NCBI GenBank assembly: GCA_008360975.2
Contig: CM039193.1
Span: 16,296,501 to 16,360,500 of the forward strand
DNA: 64,000 bases
Reading direction: 5' to 3'
Origin: Lichenostomus cassidix
Taxonomy: Eukaryota; Chordata; Aves; Passeriformes; Meliphagidae
The position numbers and the translations under genes are program-made. Shown here piece after piece: positions 1-12,200 of this stretch (positions are counted from its first letter, which is position 1; the number at the start of each line of letters is the position of its first letter). The notes under the pieces were generated by a model, which saw only the letters and a list, made by a program, of their open reading frames with translations, did no database searches and had not been told where the DNA came from.

Positions 1-183
1 CTCACAAACAAGGTCAGACTTAAAAAAAACAAACTGCTTTCCATCCCAAACACTCCCTCCTCTGGCATGAGAAACATCCCTGGCACCTCTGGCACTCAAG
101 GCTGCAGCCAGGATGTGCTGAGCCTCCCCAGTCCTATACCCAGGCTCAAAGAGGGCAAAGTACAATCCTATGGAGACACTTAC

Positions 184-273
184 CGGGGCTGCACTCTCTT
201 CCTTTTTCACAGAAGGAGGTAAAGGTTTTTTAAAGACATCTTCTGCAGTGAACTTCTCCTCTCCAGTCTCGGT
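184..273 (-). CDS. RBM6: RBM6 exon 17, second copy of the duplicated exon
   Basis: 90 nt, phase 0 to 0, residues 903-932: [20 protein letters not shown] then [10 protein letters not shown]. Its end (KKEES plus A/P residues) is closer to the human KKEESPPPP than the first copy is. The acceptor is CTGTTTCAG and the donor CCG|GTAAGT. Whether both copies enter one mRNA or are mutually exclusive cannot be decided from sequence. Confidence 0.9.
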
Positions 274-3200
274 CTGAAACAGTCAAGATCAGGTGTTGAG
301 ACTGCCATAGCATGGACTCAGAGCACACAGCAGCTAAGCACTCATTCAAAACAGGCCTCCAAGGAAACCAGGTGGTGGCAGAAATGAGGCAGTGGTTTTG
401 GTGGGAAACACTCCCCTTCTGGGGAATCCAGAGCTCTCCTAGAGCCATACTCATGATTTCAGAGACAACTGCAGCAACTCACCGTGTTGTCCCAGCCCAC
501 CCCACTCTCACTCTCTGCTACACTGTGATGCTGACAGTGGTCTCAGCCATGCCTCAGATCAGTCAGGGTGCTGGGACAGAGCCAGGTCACATTTGAGCAC
601 CTCTGTGTATGCACAAAGCACATGAAGACCAGGTACAAAGCCACCCCCACTGCCAGACAACACCAATTTTCTCTGCTGTGACTGTGGCATAACATATGGC
701 CAGGCTCAGCCAGCATGGTGGGGTTTCCAGGATCTTCCTTATCCTGGACAGAGGGCACCAGAGACTGCAGTCAGCACTGCAACAGGATGAGCCTGTGTTG
801 CTCAGCAGTACAAACTATAGGCTGGGGTGAAGCTTTACTTTCACACATTTTACAGAGAACTGGGCTGAAGCCCTGGACAGGCTCCAGTTTAGTAGCTCAT
901 GAGTTACTCATACTTGACCAGAGAGAACAAGTGTAACACCTTACCAGGCCTGTGTTCTCATCCTTCTTCACAGACGGAGGTAATGGCTTCTTGAAAACAT
1001 CTTCTGCAAAGAATCTCTCCTCTCCAGGCTCATTCTGAAAAATCCAAGACTGGGCATTACGGAAGCAGCAACACAGGGGGCAGAGAGTGCACAGAGCAGC
1101 CAGGAAGCCACTTCTGAGCATCCATGGGAAACAGGCAAGTGGAAAAAACAATGGAATGATTTCTGCTGGAGATGCTTTTACCCTCCATTCAGACAGGAAC
1201 ATGTTTCTCCCAGGTGAGTGTCCCTGAAAGCCTCCATACCAAGGCCTGTTACCAGCCTCAGGGACAATTACAGCCCTCAAGTCCCAGCTGCCCAAGACTG
1301 CTCATGCCAAAGAGCATACCCAGACTAACAAGCAAGGAAGAACACAAAGTTTCTGCATTGGTGGCTAAATAACTTCTGCCAACTCTCCTGGCATTCCTCA
1401 GGCCCTGTCACTATCACAGCCCTGGACTGTGCTCAAAAACTGCTTTGGGTTCCTGCTTTGTTTTCTCCCCACACTGGGGAGACAGGCTTTGCTCACTGGG
1501 GACAGCAGGGAAAGGCATTGTCCTAGGACTGGGGGTGGCAGAAACTGCAGTTAGAGGAGAGCTGAGTCTCTGTCATCATCTGACTTGGTGTGTTTAATGT
1601 CTCTGCTAGTTTTTTTGTGTCTCTCTTACATTAGCTGTATGCTTCCAGCAGTGTGAGTGAAACATGTCTTGTTACCTGGATGTGTCTGAATCCTTCACCT
1701 TAAGGAAGGGATGAGAAGCCCTGGATTTAATGTCAGGAGAGAAAAATCTCAGGAACTTACTCCCACTTGGCTGGACAACCACCACGCTCCTGTCCAGCCA
1801 CTGACCCCAATGTCACCTCCCTCCCTTTTTGAATCCTCTAATTACTCTCTATTTTCTAACCTCTCTTCCCTCAGCCTCCTGGCCTCAGGTCATTCTGATG
1901 CCTGGAGGGAGTTACCTTAGCAGAAGTACTTTTCCCTTTGTCCTTCTTGTCCCTGTTGTCCCTGCTGTGTGGCTCCTTCCTGTCACTTGTCCATTCTTGG
2001 CTCCCGTGCCGCCGCCTTCTGCTCTCCGTCGGGGATGAGGAGGCTTCCCGGTCTATTGTGACTTCCCTCTGAAAGAGGCATTTGGAGCAGGCTTAGCCCA
2101 GCCCCTGCAATCTTCTTACTGGGCTGCTTGTCCTTGCTGAGCTGGGGAGACCAGCACAGTAAACAGGGACTGCAGAGGGCAAAGGCTTCAGAACTTTGCT
2201 GAGGCACAAGACAGCTGACCACAGCCAGGTCACCAGATCATTGCCCTGCTCTCCCACAACATGCACATCCCCAGCATCATGAAAGCAAGATTATAGCTCC
2301 AAAAAATCTCGGCTGACAGCTCCTTTTTGGCATCCTTGTAGCTATTGCTGGCTAGAGTCAAGAAGCAAAGAGACCACAGATGAAAACAGAGCTCTGCTGT
2401 CTATTCTTTATTACAGACAGTCACATATCACATGTCTACAGCAAAATTTAGCAATGATGCTCTGCCCCTAAGTCTACTCGAGGAAAAGCAGACCAAAAAC
2501 TCCCCAAAGGCAGAGCTTCAGAGGACAGAGGCAGCTACAGCTGGTTCAACACACAGCTAATGGGTTCCTAGCCTCTCATTAAGTTGATATTTTGCAACGT
2601 GTATCCCTTTTACACAGGTCAGAGGACAGAGGGAAAGACACAAAGATGCCTCTATATTGCCCTGTGTTGGCTTGTCTTCAGGATCTGGCTGCAAAATCTT
2701 TCCAGAGAAGGGCAGTTTGTGAGAACATATTGCATGTAAAGCTTCCTTCCCACGCACTCACCTGAGTTCTTGGGTCATAGTATGTCCCAGCTATGGGATC
2801 ATAGTAATTCCCAGTGTCAGGATCATAAATGTATGTGGACACATCTGATGGTGCTGAAGAGAGAGACAAGGGTTAGCACCACAGGCTTCCAAAGGCAGAA
2901 CTTGTCTTTTACAAAGACAAAAGCACAAACATACATTACACTGGTGAAAGGATCAAGAGTGGAAAAGAGTAATTTTGTTCTCCTGGCAAGAGAGGTATGA
3001 GTATCTTCACATCACTTGACCTACATCATCTTTTCTTTAAGGAGTAAGAAGGGTGATAAGTTTTCACAGTTCTGGTTTAGCACTCTGGCAAAACTTCCAC
3101 ATCAAAACAGATTTAGAGGGGCTGTGTTGAGATCACAAGACCACAACACTTGGTCATGAAATTCAGTAATTTCCCTAAGAATGGGGTAATGAGTATCTAC

Positions 3201-6200
3201 ATCCACCCACCCTTGTGAACAAGAAAAAGCTGTTCTCTCTCAAACAATATCCTGTTTAAAGGGATGACACTCCCCACATCCCTTTCACGCCATGGATGCA
3301 TGAAAGCTCCAGAGAAGAAAAGGGAGTTAACTATTTCTACAGGAAAAGCCAAAGGCCTTAAGGGTGGTGAGCCCATAATGTCAGGAATGCTTCTCATTTC
3401 CAAAGTGTCCTTTGATAGACCTCAGTAATGCTATATATAAAAACAATCAGAAGTGCTCTTCCAGCTACTGGCATTGCTGCATCAAGTGTATTTCTTCTGT
3501 CTCCGCTAGTAACTGCCAGGCTGATTTTATCCCATCAGTTTTCCACAACAAGGAAAAATAGGCAGCAAGTTTCCTTTATCTGCATGTAGTTTCACGCAGT
3601 GAGAATAGAGAGAAACACATCATCAGATAGGAAAATGTGACTAAACAAAGTTGGCAAAGGAACTCACAAGTGGGTGTAGCAAACAAACCTACTCTTAGCC
3701 TTTAAAAATATTTTTGGGCTGATTTCTACATGTCAGTGCCCTTTTAAGGAAGAAAAGTCTCCACAGTAGGAGTGAAGTAGAGTTTAACTTACACTGTGCT
3801 CTGGTGCGTCGCTGTGATTCGCCACCCCTCCTGTCTCTCATGCCCCTTCTGCCCTGGAGTAAGTGAACAACACAAACAGATCAGAGACTCCTTAATAAAC
3901 ATCATATTGCTTCTCCTCCCTCTCACAGGCCCCAAGTTCAGGAGAAGGGCTCATTTAGCCACCCTAAACAGAGCACAAGCAGACATAGCTCTTCACCTAC
4001 AGAGCAATGGACAGTGTCACAAAGCACAAGATCTCTGCAGACCCCATTAAAGGTGCTCATAGCAATCCATATGGAAGCCTTCACTCATCCAGTATATGGG
4101 AAGAGTCCTGTAGTCTAAGTAATAAGCACTAGAGAAGAGATATTCACTCTGGGAACTGAGATCAGTTATCAGTGAGATCACTCTGCAAAGTGTGGTATCA
4201 AGTAACCCAGCCCAGAACTCCCTCCAGCACCACCTGCACTCTGACTTGCATTTCCATGCACATGATAAAGAGCATGAGGGGCAAAGCCACAGTGGCAACA
4301 TCTGAGCATCATCGTCCCATCTTCAAACGTGGTGAAACATGTTCTGCAGTACTTCTGCAGCCCAAAGGGAAAAAGCCTAACACAGCCAGGCCCAACACCC
4401 CCAGCTCTCTCCCTTCCAGTGACCTGCAGGGAAGATGTGCAGACCTACCGGGCCATAGTAGGAATTGTCACCATGCTCCCCATAGTCATTCCTGTTAAAA
4501 TAATGGCTTCAGGTTAATGTCAATTTGGCTTTATATTAAGCTATATATATGTCAGTATATTCAAAATGATCAGCAGGACCAATAAAGGCAGAAAGAGCAT
4601 CTTTGCTGGCCACATGTTGGACTGAGTCCATCCCAGGAGACAGACTTGGCAGATCACCATCTCCACAAGAATTATAACCCCACTCTGCTGTGTCTACAAA
4701 GATGAACCTCTCCAAACGCTTTTTAAAAAGCTGAACCCACTAATTCCCTCAGAATGGGATTTGATGTCTGGACAACAAGATGCAGTATGATCACTAATCC
4801 CATTCTGCTCAATCACTGAAGCTTCTTCAAGCGCCAATGCCTTCACTTTTCCAACACATTTTTTGGTTGTAGGAACATCTGTGCTAATTCCTGTGCCAAA
4901 CTTTAAGCACCTGCTCTGACAACAGAGCTCTAGCCTCACGGCACATCACAAAAAGGACAAGCCCACTGCTACATCTGTCTGTACCTTCTCCTCCCTGTAG
5001 CAAGATTCACTTCCAACGTACGCCCATCAATGCAGATCGGGGGATCCAGGTTCTGCAGTATCTTTAGCAACCTCAGTGCCTCCTGTAAAAAGAAAAAGAA
5101 TGTCACTTCCACGAGAAGGGAACAGCACATTTTCCAAATCCAGTCTGCCTGAAAGGATGTTTCATGCTCAGCAGGACAAGAAACACAACACTAAATATTA
5201 GTGAAGGGTATCTAGGATGCAACAAAAGGGACAAATGCAAAGTGAGGTTCTCTGCTTGTGCTACAACCACTTTCAGCAGCCAGCTGGGGACTGCTATCTC
5301 CTAGGGCTGCCAGACAGTGCAGCACTGTGGCTGCTGCTGCCCCAAAGTGTTTTGGCAAACACCCCCTGGACCAACATCAAAGAACAGCCATGGAGTCTGG
5401 GAGCCACTCAGACACAGAAAATGCGAACCCTCCAATATGGGATGGTCTGTTAATTGAGACTCTTGCCTTCTACAAATAAAAAAAACTGAATTCAAGTTCT
5501 CTGCAAACAAAATATCTATGCAAGAAGTGTTCAAGTTTAGGAGTGTCTACAAAGAAATGTACTGAGGGGAGAAACTCAATCAGTGTCACAGCTTGTGACA
5601 ACAATCAATCTTGGACTCCTAAAGCCAGAGAACAACAGTTGTACCAGTCAATCCCTGTACCTGGCCAGACAAGCAGAAGAGAGGACTCACTCCAGCAGAG
5701 CAGCCTCACAAGTACAGAGATTTCTTGTGTTTCTGTGGTTTCTCTACTTGCACAGATTTCAGATGCCAACAGGAGGAGCAGGTGAAAGCAGGAAACTACT
5801 CACAGCATGAGATTCCAGTTCAATGAAGCCATAGGTCTGCCCCATCCGCCCAGCCTTGTTCTTCATGATGCGCACGCTGGACGTGGACAGACGGACATAG
5901 GGGGCCAGGAGCCCCACGATCACCTCTGGTGGGGTGAACCGAGTGATTCGCTTCAGCATAATTGCTGAGAGACACAATCAGGGAGGTGGCCCCAGAAGAA
6001 GTAGTGAAAAAAAGAACATTTAGAACCAAGTTTACTGTGACAGAACCCACTCAAAGCAACAGCACAGCTTCTTGTAGTCGAATCTGCTTTTTTTAATCCG
6101 CTTTGCAAGATGTTTGGAGTATCGCCTCCAATTGCTAACCTTTCCTTCCCAGAAAACAGAGCAGAAAGTCTTCCCTCCTTAGAGCTCAGCTCAGAGTAAC

Positions 6201-9200
6201 TGCTGGCCCAAGAGACTTTTAAAGCTGTGCTAAGTTAACTACACCACCCTGAAGCCAGCTCAGCCTGATTTAATTTTCCTAAAGGCAATTTGTCAGCACC
6301 TTTAGAGCTGGACAGCCCTCCATTACTCGATGCCATGGATTTGCACAACACAGAAATAACCTCCAGAGGTTTTAGTGAAATATTGCCCTTTCTGCAGATG
6401 GCCTCATGGAGTGCAAGCAAGAGGAATCCAAAACTGGGCCTTGTGTCACTCACTTCTGCTTCCTCCACCATCTGGTGGCGTGGCTTCCTCTGCTTCCCTC
6501 TGAGAGGGTGGCTCCTGGTGCCGGTCCATGTCCCTTCTCTTCTCCTGTGAGGGCCGACGTTCTCTCCCTTCATCTCTCTTCCTTGGCTCCTGGTCCTGAG
6601 GCTGACATTCCTGCTGTGGAGCAGGAACTGAGGGCTGGAGAGGCTGCTTTGGAGATCCTGGTTGACCTGACAATTCTTGCTCAGGTGTTTCAAGCTTTGT
6701 CTCTGCTATAAGAGAGGAGAAATGAACACATAAGAATGTTTTAGCAGGTATTTTTCTTCTGTCTTCTGGCCCTTGCAGCAATGCTTCTTATAAAAGACCA
6801 ACCTGTTCTGCCCATTGTATATCCACTGTCCTAACATCTGGCAGACATAAGATTTGTTCAGGATAAGTTAGGTACAGCTCATCCTTCCACTATCTTGTTT
6901 TGTGTTGGGCTCCTTTATACAACTTTTCCACTCAGAGACAAGAGGCTTTTTGACCTCCTTTAAGGATTGCCTCTTGCCTGGACAAACACGAATCACAGAC
7001 GGGTTTAGACACATTCCTCCCATATTCAGGACAACCTATATGGCAGTGATATTCTCACTATGCATGAGGTACTCCTGATCATCAACAGTTGAGCAATATC
7101 AACTAGTAACTCTCACCCTGTCTCTATGCTAGAGGAAAACTGCGTTCAGACCCCCTTGGTCGCTGAGTGAAACACATTATAATACAGTCACAGATTTTAT
7201 CAGGTGCCTGCTGACCACAGATGAGGCAGAAACATTGTGGGAAAATCCTATGCCATTCAGAGAAGATAAACCCCAACAAGTTTCTGTGCTTGAAGGCCTC
7301 TGAATGGCCTGGCTTCACCGCAAGATATCCCTACCTGAGCTTCTAACACTGCTGGAAAGGGAAGCCAAATCTGTGAGGCTGCAACGGCAGACATCACCAG
7401 CCCTGCACCTGCTGCTGAAGCCTCTTCCCACAGAGAGACAAACACATGAGAGTGCAAGACATGGCACAGTGAAGCTTCCCTCTAAAGTCTCTGAGAGCAA
7501 GTCCCTGCTCTCATTCTGTTTGGGCAGTGGGCGGCATGGCAGAACACACGGTAATTTTGCACACAACTGTTGGGAAAGCTGCACACTGCTTTGCTTGGCT
7601 GCCAGCACAGCTCACCTTGGACAGGCTTGTACTCATTTGTCTGCAGTTTGTAGCATGCAGAGTTTTGGCTACAGAACCTCATGTAAAACTTGCACACGAA
7701 ACCAGTTTCCACCAGTTTCTGTGTGCAAATCACACAGACACGAGCACAACCCCACAGATGGGGAGGGCAACTCTCTTACTGAATTCTTGCTCAGCCGACG
7801 TGTCCTCTCCCTCAGCACCACCTCTGGACTCTGGGCCTGCTCTGCTCCCTGTAAGAGAGGCACATTAAAGTCCATTTCACACCCATCAGTCACAAAGCAT
7901 GCCAGAACTCATACAAAGCTGCAGTAACCACTGTAAAACCCTGGAGAGTTGTTTTGTTCCACCCAGTCATAGAGAGGTTACCTTATTGCGCCCTTTTCCA
8001 ACCAAGAAAAGCAGGCCAGTAAGAAGCATTCACCACAATCTGTCTTCACAGCAGCTTAAAGGCTCTGTTTAATTTGCTCCTGGGCAGTTTCATTATAACC
8101 CACAGCTGTGCTGGGCCAGCTGTGAGAATTTTGCCTTCACAGCACTGATGGAGGAGCCACAGAGCACAGAAAGCACAACCACAGGGACCATGCTTCAGTA
8201 AATGAAGATCTGTGCACCAGCAGTTGATGTATTGCCCTTCTGCCGGGAGTAGGAGGGCAATACAGAGAAGTCTGCTCAAAGCTACAGAGTCAAAGCTTAC
8301 ACACTGGCTGGAATGCACAGGCAGTGCCAGAGGAGCGTGAGGGACTCACTCGTGGCACTGCAGCCCCTGATGCTGCACCCAGGGATGGTGAAGGTGGGCA
8401 CAGCCATCATCCCAAAGAAATCAGCTCCTCAAAGAAGCGTGTTTTGGCTCTTGTGCCCTCTCATTCCAAAAAGCAGGGGTGTTGCTGGGGTGAGGAAAAG
8501 CTCCTGGAGAACTTGTCTCATGCATTTTTTACAGCCAGCAAGGTGAGTTCAGCAATTCCAATCCTGGATTCACCTCTAATTTCCTCTCCCAAGAAATAAG
8601 TGATAGTACAAATGGAAATGGCCTCAAATTGCCCCAGGGGAGGCTTGGGTTAGATATTAGGGAAAATTTCTTCACCAAAAGGGTGGTGAAGCATTGGAAC
8701 AGGCTGCCCTGGGAAGTGGTGGAAGCACCATATCTGGAAGTGTTCAAAAAACTTGTAGGTGTGGTGCTTAGAGACATGGGTTAGTGGTGGACTTGGCAAT
8801 GACGGGTTAATGGGTGGACTTGATCTCAGAGGCCTTTTCCAACCTTAATGATTCCATGATTATGTGATCCTAATCTGAAAGTCTCAAAAGCGAGGCAAAT
8901 CTGAGATTCTCTGAGTGACACTAAAAATATGCAGCTGCATCTCCCAAGGAAGGTGGGTTGAGGGGAAGCCATCTCACCTATGGTCAACAGTACCAGTTCG
9001 CAGTCCCACAGGACACACCCACAATTCTGTGGATGAAGGACAATGCCAGAGCAATAGGAGGGAAAGGCTGTGGGCAGTAAGGTACTTCTCCACCAAGCCT
9101 CACAAGAGCAGAGAATCTGACAGCAACCCACTACATGTAACATCTTTAGTGTGGACAGGCAAAAAAAGTCTAAGTGAAGCAAAATTAATAATCCTCCTAC

Positions 9201-12200
9201 ACAGTGCTAAGCTAGTCCACCAAGAGGGATGCCATGGGAAGCCAGAAGAGAAACTTACTTGTCAGGGTAGATGAAACTTTTAACCAACCAAGCTCAGGGC
9301 ACCAGATATACTCACCATCTCTTGGGAGCTTGCAATAGGAACAGGAAGATCTGTAGCCCACAGTACACACTTTACACTGCAACGGAAGATGGACAGCATG
9401 AGGAAGTCGTGTTTTGAAGGCAGTGGGTACAACCTGCTCCAGAATTCCAGACTCTGCAGTGTGCTTTCAGAAATTAGCAGCCATGAAAAAGTTACAGTGA
9501 TGGGTAATGGCAGCAGGGGCCTCAGCTGGAATGGCAGGTAAATGCTCATATGACTCACAACTGGGACTGCCTTGGGAACAGGCCCTTCACACAACTTCTC
9601 AGCACAGATTTATTCACTAGTCCTTGAGATGAGACTCTTCCCCCCTCTCAAATGATGCTGGATCAAAAGCTCCTTGCTAGGCACAATGTTGATTCAAAGG
9701 GACCAAAGTTACCATGGCATTCTCTAACTTCAACTCACCCCTCAAGCAGTGACAAAATCCTTATCTGAGCTCAATTGTAGATACTGATGTAATTTGGAGA
9801 GTTAATGATGAGGTGTCTGCTAACCAAAAGGCAGAGCTGTACAGGCTTGGATGGTTATCCCACCTAGAGCCACTGTGGGAAGAGCCAAGTGCCCCATCTC
9901 CACAGCTCGCTCCAAACACAGCATTCCTGACTTCCTCCTTAAGCTCTCTGTAAATGCAATGCTTTTGTTTCGTAGCAGTTTTTTCCTATAACTGAAGCCT
10001 TGTGAATGCTCTGGGGCACAAGGAAACTCCTTCAGGCCACAGTTACACACAGCAACAGCAGGAACATACAGTGCAGCCTCCTCAGCGCACTGAGAGCTGT
10101 TCGAAACCACTGCCTGAAACTTGTGTCTCCATCTCTGGAGCACTGCAAGCACAGATGAGGCACTGAAGCCAACAGCTCTACTTGCAGCTGAGTGCATCCA
10201 GTCAGCTGGATGAGTGTCTCTGTAGCCCAGGGTGGTCCAGTGGTCAAGGTGGGAGTTTTATTAGCACTCATCCCTTCATGTCCAGCTGCAACCTCTCAGC
10301 TTGCAGTAGGTAGGAATGCAGGCAACAATCCTGTCCTTTCTCCAGCAATCACCTCCAGCCTGCTGCAGCCACAAGTTTCTGCTCTGGGACAACCTTGGGA
10401 ACAAACTGACCTTTGGGCAACTGAGCCTTCACAGAAACAGGCCAGTTCCAGCTTGTGCTAACTGCTGCCTAGACTTGGATCCATTTCCGTGCTTCCTTCC
10501 CTGCTGCAGTTACTACAGTCACAGCTAGACCACAGGTTCCTGTGTGAGGCAGAGGGGTGGTTACACACATGAACCAGAGTGAAGCCTATTCCTTTCCGGC
10601 TGGCGGAATCACTGTCTCATTGTGGTTTTGAAGGAGAAAGGATCCACACGCTATTTTCCCCACATGTTGAAAAGATCTACTGCATAGGGAAAAGGCTGCT
10701 CTGTGCAGAAAAACTTGGCTACCTGTATCAGAGCATCATGCACTCAGAGGTGAGACCAAAAACAAGGCAGGGGAAAGCACGGTTTAGAAGAGGCAAGAGC
10801 TTCAGGGCAGGTATTAGTTGCTCTGAAGGATTTTGGCCATCAAGCAAATATCTAAAACTCCACTGGGCTGTCACTGCCACGAGTGCCAGCAGGGGAAGCA
10901 CAACACAGCTCTGAGCACATACTTACACGTTTGCAGCGCCAAAACTCTGGGCACGGAGTGTATTCAAGGGTCACTTCTTTGCCACCGATCGTAAGAGTTC
11001 CCTGTTGAGACATGGGGGTAAATGACGAACATGCCCAGCACATACAAGTTACTCAGAGGCAAAGAAAGGGGTGAAAGCTCTGGTTCCTACAGGTTTTGCA
11101 AGTGAAACAGGGTGAAAGTGAGAGAAAGCCTCCCAGTTCAGTTAGCTGGAGCTTTGCCATGGAAGTGGGAGGGAAACAGCCTGTGCCCTGCTCTAGCATG
11201 GGGCTACAAAGCTGTGTTAGCTAGCTCTACAGGAACCAGGCAGGAGAGGCCTTGCCACCTCCCAGGAGAGGGCAGAGACAAGTAACCAGAGTGGGAAAGT
11301 GCTTTAACCTGCTTTTGTCCAGGTGCTGACAAGGGGCAGCTGGACAGACTCCCTCACACCAGCCACCACCAGGCTGGCTTTAAGGCAGCTACTCGAGGAG
11401 GAATATGTGGAAAAATCCTCCCAGGTGAGAGAATTTTCATACTTGGGTTAGTCTTCATGCCACTCATGAAACCATGGCTTTTCTTCAGAGAAATACACCA
11501 GAAATCTGCCACTGGCCCTGCAGCCAGCAGAGCTACTGCTCTGTAGCCAGTCCTTCCTCGCTGAGGCTGGCCTCGAGCACCTGAGCAGCAGCACCTGAGG
11601 GGCTCCACTGCCCACAAGACCCACTGCTTCCAGATCCACACGTGATGCTTTGGAGAGGTGTCAGGAATTCAACACACCCACAAGCTTTGCTGAAATGCAG
11701 ATGAAATGGGTCATAGGTATGAGTCCTAAGGCTCCTGCCTGGAGCAGCCCATCAAAGCAGTAAGCAGGGAGAATTCCCAGTGGTTCCCACCTGCCTTGGA
11801 CAACAGGCCATGCCTGGGCATGCAGGATGCAGGCAGACCAAGTCACAGAGGCACACAGCCACGAGACATCTCTGTCACCGGAGGCACTGCCAGACCACAC
11901 AGCCTGGATTGCCCAATACCACAATACAAGACTCAGTATCAATAGAGAGACACAGGCCCAGGTCTCCCAAGTCTCAGGAGAGCAACTGCCTGATGGCACA
12001 GTCGGATATCAGGAAGCTGTAAATGGTCCCAGACTATTTGGGGACCTCTGGTGAGTCAGAAGATTCTCAGGTACTCTGACCTGACCTTTACTCATCACAT
12101 AAAAACCCCCAGTTCAAACCATGAACACGAGAAAATAAGTTATTCAGAAGTCATGATACACCCATGCATAAACTGCTGTGCAGAACGTGAGGGAGATGCT

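Larger units (their letters stand above)
274..10926. other. RBM6 introns, 3' half
   Basis: The introns between the exons listed here are about 0.4-2.6 kb. Apart from the possible cassette exon at 7780-7848 and a CR1 fragment at 8600-8872, I see only unique AT/GC-balanced sequence. Long open frames in it (for example plus strand 7304-7927) show no protein family resemblance. Confidence 0.6.

Noticed and set aside
7613..7637. 25-nt microexon candidate on the minus strand between exons 8 and 9
   Set aside because: Good splice-like ends (CTGCAG and AAG|GTGAGC), but after the 69-nt cassette it gives an immediate in-frame stop, and its length breaks the frame to exon 9.
7304..7927. 207-codon plus-strand open frame
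   Set aside because: Overlaps RBM6 intron sequence in antisense, with irregular composition, no domain resemblance and no splice context.
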